Source: Candidatus Woesearchaeota archaeon (lineage in GTDB: Archaea; Nanobdellota; Nanobdellia; Woesearchaeales; DSVV01). From it: a DNA stretch of 50,834 nucleotides. Location: positions 1 to 50,834 of the forward strand of contig JACRKF010000001.1 of assembly GCA_016219865.1 (NCBI GenBank), read 5' to 3'. Numbering within the stretch: position 1 is the first letter of the stretch; each line of letters starts with the position of its first letter. The notes under the pieces are model-generated. The model ran no database searches, was not told the origin of the DNA, and saw only the letters and a list, made by a program, of their open reading frames with translations. Below, piece after piece: positions 7,809 through 16,262 of the stretch. Position numbers and translations under genes: made by a program.

Positions 7809-10208
7809 TTAGAAAGATATATCTATTAGGAAGGGTGTAAGTTGATTATCTCTCAATGCTGTTAAATAAAGATATTTAGTTTCATCAAGTGGAGCAGTTG
7901 AATCATAACATTTATTGTACCTCAATTCTTCTTCTGCAATTTTCGGTAATAATTCTGCAAGTCTTTCAGTTGTTTTATGTCTTGCATTTTTTTTTGCAAC
8001 CCTGAAAATTAATTCTAATGAATTGTTTATTTTATCTGCATCACCATATCTCAATAAATAATGAGCTGCTTTATACAAAGATGGATTGCCTTCAGAATCA
8101 AAAGCAAATGTACCATCAAGATTATGAACTATAGTAGATAAAATATCTCCATACGATTGATTATCACTAATCTCTCTATCAAGATAAACATTAATTGCTT
8201 GACATCTGATATTATCATTCTCATGATTCAATGCATGTCCTAATATGTGATAAATATCATCTCTTATAATCTCAGATTTCTCCCGAACAGATAGAATATC
8301 ATCAAGAATTTTTCTTTCCTCTTCTCTTTCTCTATATGCTTTTGTGTTGAATAATTTTTGGAACCTGTGTTTTATTCTTAATCCAAGATCACTCCACAAT
8401 CCTTTTGATCCTATTACTCCGCAAAACATACCAATTCCTAAACCCATAAGATAATCAGAATAGTTTGGATTGTCAGGTGGTGATAGGCTAGCAAGATGTG
8501 CATATAAGAAACCTATCCCAAAACCAGTAACAGCAGCAACAGTTGCTTCAATAATTGCTTTATTATTTCTTCTGATACTAGAGATTATTGGTTCTAAACC
8601 ACCAACAATTACATCTGAACCAAAAAGTTCATATTCAGGTGTTTCTAATAACCTAGTTAAATCAAATCTTTCTGGTTTAGATTGAATATACGATATATAT
8701 CGTAATATAGCTGTTTTTAGAGTATCATAGTTGATTGAACAAATTCTATCATTACGCTTCAGTATTCCATAATCTAAATCAAAAATCTTATTGTTATGTG
8801 CATAAGCTCTTTTAACAAGACCATTATCAAGCCTTATTTCCTTAACAGGTCTTTGACCCTTGGATAAAGGATTTTTAGAGTTAACAATAATTAACAAACC
8901 TTCACTATCTATATAGAGATGGTCAATATCAATACTATCGCCTCCGAGATCAAGAAGATATTTTGCATCAGTTAACCTAGCTAATTTTAGCAACATTTTA
9001 TCATCATTAATATCCATCAGAAATTGACGTAAGTTAGTTGTATCTCTCTGTTGATATTTATCATATAACCTTTGTAATAATTGATTAGCAATTAACTGAT
9101 CTTTTCCAGACATTTTCTTCTTCTCAAAATTCACTACATCCTCAATAAGAAGAGGTTTATTATCTTCAAACCCAAGAATAATAGGTTTATCATCTTCAGA
9201 CAATCGAGCAAGAGCAACACGACCATTAACAGCTGATACACTCTTTTTGCTATCTTCTTCTCCAACAACTTCTTCCAATCCACTTCTTCTTTGGAATGGA
9301 TCTTCATGTGTTCTTGCTCGTATTTTTGCTTTAAATCTCTCAGAAAGATGTGTCATGTTAGCTAGCTCTTCTTCAATTGGTTGCCCAATCAATGGATTAT
9401 CTGTTCTTGCGCTTCCTCGAGCTAAATCTAAATCAATTAATGCTAAGGAAAAATAATCAGTTGATGGATATAATTTGCTTCCAGACAATTGCGATCTTCG
9501 CATCTGTTCAGGAGCCATGTATGCAATTGAACCTTTTCCAGCACTGCTCTCACGCGTTGCTTCGCCAAGAAATTTCGCTAAGCCAAAGTCAATCACTTTT
9601 ACATAGCCTTCTGCATTGATAAGAATATTGTCTGGCTTTAAATCTCGATGAATGATTCCTTTTGCATGTGCTGTAGCTAATGCTTCCAAACATTGCGTAT
9701 CGATTGCATCAATTTGCGTTTCTGTTGCTCTTTCTCCACGTTCAAGTCGTTTTGCAAGGCTTTCACCTTCAAAATCTTCAAGAACTAAGTAAAGTTCATC
9801 AATCGTATCTCTTGTGTCAGTTACATGGTAAAAATGATACAGTTTTTGGATATGAGGATTGTCTAGATTCTGTAATGCGCGAGCTTCGGTCATTACTTTC
9901 TGAAGATCATCATCGTGTAATGGAATTTTCTTGATTGTATATACTTTTCCATTGTTTTGATTTTTTACGCGAATGACTTTACCTTGACCATCACTGCCTA
10001 GCCATTTGATTACTTCATATTGCTCATAGAATGCTTTTTCTGTTATTATTTCTCCGCCAAAAATGCTTGCAGTTGTTTGATCAGCAGTTATAGGTGATAA
10101 TCCTACAGTCATCTGTATCGGAACTTGTGGAACTGAACCATTATCTACATAATCTTGAGCAGTTGGTTCTGTTTCTTCAACAATCTGTTCTAGTTCATCT
10201 TCCGGCAT
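7809..10208 (-). CDS. Membrane-associated Hanks-type Ser/Thr protein kinase with HEAT-like C-terminus
   Basis: A 799-aa protein kinase. All catalytic elements are present: glycine loop LGSDGQGKV (70-78), Lys93, a helix-C glutamate near 108, HRDLKPDN (187-194), DFG (207-209) and APE (232-234), so it should be active. A middle region (about 330-545) has no recognised domain. Two hydrophobic stretches follow, about 550-573 and 582-603. The C-terminal 190 residues are helical with ALNHENDNIRCQAINVYL-like repeats resembling HEAT repeats. Eukaryote-like kinases of this size are uncommon in small-genome archaea. The TATA box at 10231-10240 (minus strand) is 28 bases from the ATG. It is divergent from a HEPN-MNT pair. 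Substrates are unknown; it could be a sensor or part of a stress module. Confidence 0.88.
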   Translation of the reverse strand: MPEDELEQIVEETEPTAQDYVDNGSVPQVPIQMTVGLSPITADQTTASIFGGEIITEKAFYEQYEVIKWLGSDGQGKVIRVKNQNNGKVYTIKKIPLHDDDLQKVMTEARALQNLDNPHIQKLYHFYHVTDTRDTIDELYLVLEDFEGESLAKRLERGERATETQIDAIDTQCLEALATAHAKGIIHRDLKPDNILINAEGYVKVIDFGLAKFLGEATRESSAGKGSIAYMAPEQMRRSQLSGSKLYPSTDYFSLALIDLDLARGSARTDNPLIGQPIEEELANMTHLSERFKAKIRARTHEDPFQRRSGLEEVVGEEDSKKSVSAVNGRVALARLSEDDKPIILGFEDNKPLLIEDVVNFEKKKMSGKDQLIANQLLQRLYDKYQQRDTTNLRQFLMDINDDKMLLKLARLTDAKYLLDLGGDSIDIDHLYIDSEGLLIIVNSKNPLSKGQRPVKEIRLDNGLVKRAYAHNNKIFDLDYGILKRNDRICSINYDTLKTAILRYISYIQSKPERFDLTRLLETPEYELFGSDVIVGGLEPIISSIRRNNKAIIEATVAAVTGFGIGFLYAHLASLSPPDNPNYSDYLMGLGIGMFCGVIGSKGLWSDLGLRIKHRFQKLFNTKAYREREEERKILDDILSVREKSEIIRDDIYHILGHALNHENDNIRCQAINVYLDREISDNQSYGDILSTIVHNLDGTFAFDSEGNPSLYKAAHYLLRYGDADKINNSLELIFRVAKKNARHKTTERLAELLPKIAEEELRYNKCYDSTAPLDETKYLYLTALRDNQLTPFLIDISF

Positions 10209-10275
10209 AGGAGCCTAGAAATGAGGAACCCATATATAAATATTGTTATCATCAGCAAGTTGTCATAATGACTGA

Positions 10276-10345
10276 GGAATATTTATTCCAATCAGGTGGA
10301 ATAAAAGTACCAAAACATTTATAAATAAATGGAACTTATATTCCA
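10276..10345 (+). promoter_or_regulatory. HEPN-MNT promoter with palindromic operators
   Basis: TATA box TTTATAAAT (10318-10326) lies about 27 bases before the HEPN ATG at 10349. Two palindromes share a GGAA/TTCC half-site: GGAATA-TT-TATTCC (10276-10289) and TGGAA-6-TTCCA (10330-10345). A lone TGGAAT half-site is at 10298. One palindrome is between the TATA box and the start, the classic place for repression, so autoregulation by the module is likely. Confidence 0.55.
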
Positions 10346-10348
10346 TTT

Positions 10349-10780
10349 ATGGCTTCAAAAGATGTACATAGAAGACATATAAAAGAACATACGCAAGAGA
10401 TAAAAGATGCTATAGCCATGGGAATAGAAGAAAGACCAGCAACTATTGGATTTCATACTTCAGCTTGCTCTATTGATTTATTAGAGATATATCTTCACAA
10501 CCTAGGTAAATTACCAACTGGATCAGTGATCAAGCATGAATGGTTTAAAAAGCCACAAGAAGGACAAAAAAGTTTGCCTGTTGCAGAGAGAAGATTAGGA
10601 ATTGATTTTCCTGAGAAGAGCAGATTATTAACATTGATGTACCAAATTGAATCTGAAAGAAATAAATTAATTTATGGAAATCCAACAAAAAGTGCAATAG
10701 AATCTGCAATTAAAGCTTATCAAGAACTGCAGAGTGTTATAAAAGAAAAATTAAAAGAATTAGGGGAGCAAATTGAATAA
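10349..10780 (+). CDS. HEPN-like protein of an MNT-HEPN module (RNxxxY variant)
   Basis: A 143-aa helical protein placed directly before a minimal nucleotidyltransferase, the arrangement of HepT/MntA toxin-antitoxin pairs. It has the alpha-helical HEPN pattern, a conserved IKHEWFKK block at 61-68, and a motif at 104-109 (R-N-K-L-I-Y) in the place of the HEPN ribonuclease motif RNxxxH. The catalytic His is replaced by Tyr. The paralogue at 46365 has the same change at the same residue numbers. Known HepT toxins are RNases neutralised by AMPylation of a tyrosine next to the motif, so this Tyr could be an AMP acceptor or mark a non-nuclease HEPN. The promoter shows paired palindromes. The HEPN assignment is by pattern and context. 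Confidence 0.7.
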   Translation: MASKDVHRRHIKEHTQEIKDAIAMGIEERPATIGFHTSACSIDLLEIYLHNLGKLPTGSVIKHEWFKKPQEGQKSLPVAERRLGIDFPEKSRLLTLMYQIESERNKLIYGNPTKSAIESAIKAYQELQSVIKEKLKELGEQIE

Positions 10781-11393
10781 CCAGACACAACAAACAATTG
10801 CTTATGCAACAAATGCGCTTACATTTATTTTTTTAAAGGAAAATATATCAAAATATATACAGAATATTTATCTTTTTGGATCATCTATAAGAGGGGAATT
10901 AACAAAAGAGAGCGATATTGATATCTTCATTGACTGCAATAAAGAGTTTGAACAAGAAGTTGAAAAAAATTGTAAATCTGCTCTATCAATCTTTTATAAT
11001 TCAAAAGATTATGAAAAATGGAAATCATACGAATTTATATATCCATTATCCATTCAAATAGGAGAAGTTAAAACATGGGAATTATACTCAAGCATTTTAG
11101 CTGATGGCATATTGCTTTATTCTAGAAAAATAGCAATTGAAACAACAGAAAGAAAAGTTTTATTCATGATTGAACTACCAAAAAACAAGAAAAAATATTT
11201 ATTTTTAACAAGAAAGCTTTTTGGGAGAAAAGAACATGGATATAAAGACAATGGTATCATTATGGAAATTAAAGGAAACAAACTTTCTTCAACTATCTTC
11301 ATTATACCAAAAGAAGATATCCAGAAAATTACAGAACTACTCAATAAAGAAAAAATTGAATATTCTATGAAGGAAGTTGCAGTGTTTGATTAG
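10773..11393 (+). CDS. MNT-type nucleotidyltransferase, partner of the HEPN protein
   Basis: A 206-aa protein with a minimal nucleotidyltransferase domain: YLFGSSIRGELTKESDIDIF gives Gly36-Ser37 and the acidic pair Asp49/Asp51. SILADGILLY follows, typical of MNT folds. A third catalytic acidic residue is not obvious: the expected strand reads SIQIGEV. A C-terminal domain of about 65 residues (from KLFGRKEHGYKDNG) is shared with the second MNT gene at 46790 and is not recognised. The start is TTG (10773) overlapping the HEPN stop, supported by GGGGAG 5-10 bases upstream. By analogy with MntA it may AMPylate its HEPN partner and act as antitoxin. Confidence 0.78.
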   Translation: MNNQTQQTIAYATNALTFIFLKENISKYIQNIYLFGSSIRGELTKESDIDIFIDCNKEFEQEVEKNCKSALSIFYNSKDYEKWKSYEFIYPLSIQIGEVKTWELYSSILADGILLYSRKIAIETTERKVLFMIELPKNKKKYLFLTRKLFGRKEHGYKDNGIIMEIKGNKLSSTIFIIPKEDIQKITELLNKEKIEYSMKEVAVFD

Positions 11394-11466
11394 GAGAATT
11401 TCTTACCAAAAACTATATATACTTCAACAATAAAAGAAATAAGAATTATGAAAAAGAGTTGATCTC

Positions 11467-12402
11467 ATGGTAGATATGCAAACCATTATGGATGAAATGA
11501 ACAAGACAAAGCAGTTATTAAACCAAAAAAAACAAGATAATAATCAAAAACAGTCAGAAAGCGCTGATTCTAACAAAGAAGATGCTGAAAGCAATGATCT
11601 CGAACAGCCAAAAGAGCTTCTAGAAGATAACAATACTCCTGAATTAGAACTTCCTGCAACAGAAGATGAAAATAATACAAAAGATGATGATGATGATGAA
11701 ATAAAACTTCCTGATTTAAATGAAGAAACAGAAGAAATTGAACAAAAACCAGAAGTAAAACCAATCTCACAACAAAAACCACAAAAGACACAACCCGTAA
11801 AACAGCAAAAACAACCAATAGAATCAAAAATAAGTAAAAAACAACCTCTAAAAGCAACAAATAATAATAACAACGACGAATATCTTTCTGCAGTAAAAGA
11901 ACTCAATGCTAATGTCGTTGAACTTTTGCAGTTATTAAAAACAACTGCTGACGAGATACGCAAAGAAGATCCATTAGCAGCAAAAGTTGAACAGATCAGT
12001 GATCAAAATGATAAGATTGCGCAAGCACTGTTAAGTGTAGCTGATATGATTAAAGATTTGCAAACGCAAGTGCCTCAACAAAGCTTTGCTCCAAAACTTT
12101 CAACTGAAGTTCCAAATAATCCAAATATGCCTGCATACAAAGAACCTAATTATTCATTTGCGCCTGATAAAAACTCAGCTGCTTTCAGACCAAAATTTAT
12201 TGCAACAGATACAGGAGAAGAACTCGAACTGCCAAAACCTCCTCCAGATGATATGATTGCTATGAATAGAATGCAACCATTACCTGAAACAAGATCAAAT
12301 AGATCACCTATATCATCAAACAAAGAAGAACTTAGACCTTTAGATTTCAATAATCCACCTTCACCATTTGGAGATACAAAAAAAAAAGGTTTGTTTAGAT
12401 AA
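11467..12402 (+). CDS. Acidic, low-complexity protein with a short coiled coil
   Basis: A 311-aa protein with no recognised family. Residues 1-135 are disordered and rich in Gln, Asn, Glu, Asp and Lys. A helical/coiled stretch follows (about 140-200, SAVKELNANVVELLQLLKTT and ADMIKDLQTQV), then a Pro/Asn-rich tail ending KKKGLFR. The composition resembles scaffold or surface-associated cytoplasmic proteins rather than enzymes. A TATA-like ACTATATATAC at about 11410-11420 and GAGTTGATCTC before the ATG support the start. The next small gene follows within 8 bases, so the two form an operon and may act together. Confidence 0.65.
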   Translation: MVDMQTIMDEMNKTKQLLNQKKQDNNQKQSESADSNKEDAESNDLEQPKELLEDNNTPELELPATEDENNTKDDDDDEIKLPDLNEETEEIEQKPEVKPISQQKPQKTQPVKQQKQPIESKISKKQPLKATNNNNNDEYLSAVKELNANVVELLQLLKTTADEIRKEDPLAAKVEQISDQNDKIAQALLSVADMIKDLQTQVPQQSFAPKLSTEVPNNPNMPAYKEPNYSFAPDKNSAAFRPKFIATDTGEELELPKPPPDDMIAMNRMQPLPETRSNRSPISSNKEELRPLDFNNPPSPFGDTKKKGLFR

Positions 12403-12409
12403 TGCTACA

Positions 12410-12679
12410 ATGGACAATCGCTACAGATTCTTACGAACATCAAGCAGGATAATCAATGAATTAAATCATTTTATTGATTTTCGTTATTCTAAACATTTAA
12501 CTGATGTAGATCAAAAGAAATATCTGCAATTATTGCTTATGGAAAAACAACTTCTTCTGTTAGAACAGCAATTATTTATGTTAAGAGAAGGTTTAGGCAG
12601 AGTTATGTTCAATAAAGTTCAGCATCAATTAAATATCATAAGAGTTAAACTCACAAGACTAAAAAAGAAACATCATTAA
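12410..12679 (+). CDS. Small basic helical protein
   Basis: An 89-aa protein predicted to be almost all helix (KKYLQLLLMEKQLLLLEQQL is a strong amphipathic stretch), ending in a basic tail KLTRLKKKHH. I chose ATG 12410, 7 bases after the stop of the preceding gene, because an earlier in-frame ATG (12368) lies inside that gene. No family recognised. Being co-transcribed with the acidic disordered protein, it might bind it through helices; this is only inference from charge and position. Confidence 0.6.
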   Translation: MDNRYRFLRTSSRIINELNHFIDFRYSKHLTDVDQKKYLQLLLMEKQLLLLEQQLFMLREGLGRVMFNKVQHQLNIIRVKLTRLKKKHH

Positions 12680-12751
12680 TGAAACATATATCTTGTAATA
12701 TACTTTTCTGATTGTAATAATAATTATAAACTAATAACTATTAATGGCTTT

Positions 12752-13552
12752 ATGATATTTCATTCTATTCAAAAAGAAAATATTGCCCTTGATAGAGATA
12801 TTAAATCACATCTTCCAAAAGCACAGCATCAAAATCTTGATTATTACTTAGAAAAGTTAGCAGGTGTGCTTATTTCTGCTGATGAGATTGCTGCTGCAAT
12901 TGATAATGCAGCAAAAATGATTGCTGAAGATTATCTAAGCAGAGGAATTCGTTCTATTGTTGGCGTATATGTTCTAGATGGCGCAAAAACTGTTTTTCAG
13001 CAATTAGAAAAATCTTTATATAATTATGGTTTAACAATTATTGAAGATAATATTAGGGCAAGTAGATATGGTTCTTCTTTGTCAGGTGGAGTTGTAAGAA
13101 TTACATCAGATGTAAAACATGTATATCCTGGTGATAATGTTCTTCTTATAGAGGATATATTTGATGAAGGAATAACCATGTGTGGTGTTGCAAAACATTT
13201 AGAAACACATAGTAACCCTGCTGATGTTAAATTATTGAGTTTGTTGTTTAAGTCTAAGAATTATGAAGGTAAAAGAAGAGTGGAATATTCCATTATCAAG
13301 ATTGATGACCATTGGATTGTTGGTTATGGCATGGATATGGGAGGACAGATTAGAAAGCATGCTAATGAAGGCACTTTAGAACAATCAACTCTTGATGCAA
13401 ATCCATTAAGACCAATCCTTAGAGACTTACCGTTTATTGCTGCAGCTAATCCGGATTATTTAATAAAAACAGGTCAGTTAAAATTAAAAGATGGAACACC
13501 AGATACTAGAAAAGTAGAGTATCTAAAAGGTCTAATCAAATTTGATAATTAG
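12752..13552 (+). CDS. Hypoxanthine/guanine-type phosphoribosyltransferase
   Basis: A 266-aa type I phosphoribosyltransferase that would join a purine base to PRPP (purine salvage). The PRPP-binding loop VLLIEDIFDEGITM is at 130-143, matching the hpt signature (acidic-acidic then small residues). IVGYGMDMGGQIRKH later matches the GYGMDxxxxxR motif of HPRT enzymes. The N-terminal 60 residues and the C-terminal 45 are longer than in bacterial Hpt. A TATA box ATTATAAAC at about 12722-12730 suggests a leaderless mRNA. The base specificity (hypoxanthine, guanine or xanthine) is not decided by the motifs. Confidence 0.8.
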   Translation: MIFHSIQKENIALDRDIKSHLPKAQHQNLDYYLEKLAGVLISADEIAAAIDNAAKMIAEDYLSRGIRSIVGVYVLDGAKTVFQQLEKSLYNYGLTIIEDNIRASRYGSSLSGGVVRITSDVKHVYPGDNVLLIEDIFDEGITMCGVAKHLETHSNPADVKLLSLLFKSKNYEGKRRVEYSIIKIDDHWIVGYGMDMGGQIRKHANEGTLEQSTLDANPLRPILRDLPFIAAANPDYLIKTGQLKLKDGTPDTRKVEYLKGLIKFDN

Positions 13553-13568
13553 AATTATTGTTTTCAAT

Positions 13569-13733
13569 TCAGATATCCTTAGCCATTACTGTTTTCCTAC
13601 CATTTGCTTCTGCTCGAACACATGCATCTTTAACAATTTGCTGTACTTTAAGATCTAAAGCATCTGCAAAATCTCCAGCAACTTGTAAATTTGGAACATA
13701 TTCCTTTATCTTTGAACGAACAATTAAAGTCAT
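13569..13733 (-). CDS. Histone-fold protein (DUF1931-like)
   Basis: A 54-aa protein reading MTLIVRSKIKEYVPN at the start and ANGRKTVMAKDI at the end. The GRKTVMAKDI end matches the L2/alpha-3 region of archaeal histones (GRKTV-x-x-x-DI), and the middle helix DFADALDLKVQQIVKDA matches alpha-2. It is shorter than canonical HMf-type histones and closest to the DUF1931 histone-fold group seen in many DPANN archaea. The role is probably DNA binding or compaction. It lies 33 bases downstream of the cytidine deaminase stop. A TATA-like CTTTATAAAC (minus, about 13767-13776) and GGTGGT before the ATG support independent expression. Confidence 0.78.
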   Translation of the reverse strand: MTLIVRSKIKEYVPNLQVAGDFADALDLKVQQIVKDACVRAEANGRKTVMAKDI

Positions 13734-13766
13734 ACTACCACCAGTTATAACAGCAATATTTAGTGT

Positions 13767-14195
13767 TTATAAAGCTTTTGGAGAGTATTTTTGTTTTTTC
13801 CACCAATTAAAATAGGGCAGCAATTTTCTTAGTCTTACTGTTTTATTTTTGTCAAGAATTACTTCGGTGTTTATATTTTTTTCATCAGTTTCTCTTATAC
13901 ATTCACGACAATGACCGCAAGGAGGAATTGCAAATACTGCTCCTGTTTCATCTTTCCATACAGTTACTATCTTTTTAATTACAAATTCTTTGCCATCTGT
14001 AATCATTTTTGCAATAGCGACTCTTTCAGCGCAGTATCCATTAGAATTAACACCTACACAAACTCCAGTATATATTTTATCATTTCCTGAAAGTAATGCG
14101 CATCCAACATCAGCTACTAAACCATTCTTTAGATTCTTAGGGTTGATTACAGATACTGCTCTCTTGATTAATTCTTGATTTATGAGATTTGCCAT
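13767..14195 (-). CDS. cdd: Cytidine deaminase-like zinc enzyme
   Basis: A 142-aa enzyme that hydrolytically deaminates cytidine or deoxycytidine for pyrimidine salvage. The zinc site is clear: Cys55 with catalytic Glu57 (CAERVA) and Cys93/Cys96 (PCGHC). A third cysteine, Cys99, is unusual but outside the normal ligand set. Length fits the tetrameric class. It sits with a purine phosphoribosyltransferase on the other strand, so this area carries nucleotide salvage functions. Blasticidin-deaminase-like members share these motifs, so the substrate is not certain. Confidence 0.85.
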   Translation of the reverse strand: MANLINQELIKRAVSVINPKNLKNGLVADVGCALLSGNDKIYTGVCVGVNSNGYCAERVAIAKMITDGKEFVIKKIVTVWKDETGAVFAIPPCGHCRECIRETDEKNINTEVILDKNKTVRLRKLLPYFNWWKKQKYSPKAL

Positions 14196-14249
14196 ATTTG
14201 GATTATACCCTAATTCTTAATAAAGTTTGCTATTTTCAATGCCTAATTT

Positions 14250-15914
14250 CTAATTATGTGCAAACCAGAAAACAAAGGTATCATTCTTAATCTCATGCAA
14301 TCTGCAAAAACCTAATCTAACAAAATGAACAATATCGCCAATATTTAGATTTTCTAAGTGGACTTCTCCAAAACCTTTCAAAGCATTATTATCAGGCATT
14401 AGAACTTCAACATTAATCTGATGACCATCATTTGGCAGCCAATGGATTATCTTTGATTTTCCCTTAACTTCATCATATTTGATTGAATGAAACATATATT
14501 TGCCATTTTTTACTTCAAAATTAAGCAGATCCATAAATCTGTAGATTTTTCCTTCTTCTAATTCATCAGCAACAAAAAAATTATTTTTTGTTCTGAAAAA
14601 ACGTCCTTTGCTTCTATGATCTGGATGTAAATCTAAATCTACCGCTAATTCAGGAGCATTTTCAATTGTTATCTCTACAGGATTTTTTACAAAGAAATAT
14701 CTATTTGCTCTTGCTTCAATAACATCTTTATTAAAAGCATTCAATGTTTTATAAAATTCTTCTCCAGAGATAGTTTTGTCAGCTAAAGAAAAGTTTTCAA
14801 AAGCAAATTTAATAAATGCTTCAGGAATATAGCCTCTATTTTTTAAAGGCAATAAAAATGGAAGCCTTATATCATCCCATCCTTCAAACACACCTTCTTC
14901 AATCAATTTTCTTGTTTTTGAACATGAAACTTCTAGATCTGTAAAATTAATTCTTCCAAAGAATAATGTTTCTGGCACTCTCCACCCCATTGCAGTAAAC
15001 ATTAGTTCTTGTCTTGCTGCATTATCAACATGATCTTTGCCTCTTAATATATGCGTAATTTTTGTATCATAATCATCAACAGTTACTGCAAAATTCATTA
15101 AAGGCCATACTCTATACTTTTTTCCTTGACGTGTATGTTCAGATTCATTGATTCTCATTAATGGAAATTCACGCATTGCTGGATTCTTATGTTTCAGATT
15201 TGACTTAAAACGCATCACTGCTTCTCCTTCTTTGTATATTGTAAACATTGCTTGCCATCGTTTAAGATTTTCTTCAATAGAATTATCTCTGCATGGACAA
15301 GAAAGTGTTTTTGTAACAAGCAGTTTAAACTCTTCTGCTGTGCAAGTGCAAATATAAACAATTTCTTTTTCAAGAAATTGTTTTGCATAATCATAATACA
15401 ATTCCATTCTATCTGATTGTATGATAATTTCATTTACACGATTATTAGTTATCCATTTTGCATCTTCTGGAATCATTTCATAAGCAGCTGGATAAATATT
15501 GTCTGAATTAGTATCAGAAATTCTCAGATAAAGTTTTGCATCGTATTTTCTAGCAAATTCAGCATTTAATCCAAGCACAAATGCATGACCTATGTGCAAT
15601 GGTCCTGAAGGACTTGGTTCAAAACGAAGCACATACTTGTCAGCTTTTGTTTTAAACTCAGGCAATCCTGTTCTTTTTGTAGATGCCACATCAAGCAACT
15701 CAGGAGCTAACTCCTTTAATTGTTTTTCTTGATTTTCAACACCCATTACATTGACTTCAGCAACAATTTTATTGATTTCTTCCATTACTTTTTTTGTTTC
15801 TTTTCGTAATTCTGGATGATCACCAAGTACTTTACCTATAATATTACCTGGATTAGCTTTTCCACTGAATTTAATTGCATTTTGAAGTGCATACTTTCTG
15901 ATTGTATTGCGCAT
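14250..15914 (-). CDS. gltX: Glutamyl-tRNA synthetase, archaeal type
   Basis: A 554-aa class I aminoacyl-tRNA synthetase that charges tRNA with glutamate. The HIGH motif is LHIGH (106-110) within FEPSPSGPLHIGHAF. The KMSKS-equivalent region reads EVSCSKTRKLI, degenerate as in archaeal GluRS. The N-terminal extension of about 90 helical residues and the beta-barrel anticodon-binding C-terminus are those of the archaeal/eukaryotic GlxRS branch. Archaeal members also charge tRNA-Gln as a non-discriminating step before GatDE amidation; no GatDE gene is in the window. The gene is followed after 54 bases by cytidine deaminase on the same strand. Confidence 0.93.
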   Translation of the reverse strand: MRNTIRKYALQNAIKFSGKANPGNIIGKVLGDHPELRKETKKVMEEINKIVAEVNVMGVENQEKQLKELAPELLDVASTKRTGLPEFKTKADKYVLRFEPSPSGPLHIGHAFVLGLNAEFARKYDAKLYLRISDTNSDNIYPAAYEMIPEDAKWITNNRVNEIIIQSDRMELYYDYAKQFLEKEIVYICTCTAEEFKLLVTKTLSCPCRDNSIEENLKRWQAMFTIYKEGEAVMRFKSNLKHKNPAMREFPLMRINESEHTRQGKKYRVWPLMNFAVTVDDYDTKITHILRGKDHVDNAARQELMFTAMGWRVPETLFFGRINFTDLEVSCSKTRKLIEEGVFEGWDDIRLPFLLPLKNRGYIPEAFIKFAFENFSLADKTISGEEFYKTLNAFNKDVIEARANRYFFVKNPVEITIENAPELAVDLDLHPDHRSKGRFFRTKNNFFVADELEEGKIYRFMDLLNFEVKNGKYMFHSIKYDEVKGKSKIIHWLPNDGHQINVEVLMPDNNALKGFGEVHLENLNIGDIVHFVRLGFCRLHEIKNDTFVFWFAHN

Positions 15915-15955
15915 AAGCAGTATGAAATAAGAATTGGTATATAAGTATTACGTTG

Positions 15956-16261
15956 TCAAATAGGAATTATCTTCATTCCTTCTTTTTCAGGAATTATTGC
16001 AACTTCATGATTCTCCTTAAGATTATATTTCTTAGAAAGTTCTTTAGGTATTCTTATCCCAAGACTCATTCCCCAAAGAGAGATTTTTGCATTAAATCGC
16101 TTCATTTCTCTATATTTCTGAGCAACTGTATGAAGTTGTTTCATATTTAAAATCTCCTCATCGCAATTATTGCATTTAAAATAATTATATTCAAATCCTT
16201 CTGGTGTCTTAGCTGATAATTCTAACATTTCTCCTTTCTTACATTCAGTACATTTTTTCAT
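15956..16261 (-). CDS. Antitoxin: YgiT-type zinc finger fused to AbrB/SpoVT-like domain
   Basis: A 101-aa protein. The N-terminal zinc finger has two CxxC pairs (CTEC and CNNC), as in MqsA/YgiT antitoxins. The C-terminal half (about 55-101, LWGMSLGIRIPKELSKKY then EVAIIPEKEGMKIIPI) is an AbrB/SpoVT-like swapped-hairpin DNA-binding domain. It neutralises the upstream DUF4258 toxin and probably represses the operon. I chose ATG 16261: AAGGTG lies 7 bases upstream, and it starts one base after the toxin stop. A GTG at 16270 is the alternative. A decayed relative of this gene lies at 47433-47595. Confidence 0.82.
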   Translation of the reverse strand: MKKCTECKKGEMLELSAKTPEGFEYNYFKCNNCDEEILNMKQLHTVAQKYREMKRFNAKISLWGMSLGIRIPKELSKKYNLKENHEVAIIPEKEGMKIIPI

Positions 16262-16262
16262 T

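Noticed and set aside
11544-11963. 139-codon Ser-rich frame on the minus strand
   Set aside because: It is the complement of the Glu/Asp/Asn/Gln-rich codons of the gene at 11467 and has no domain or promoter.
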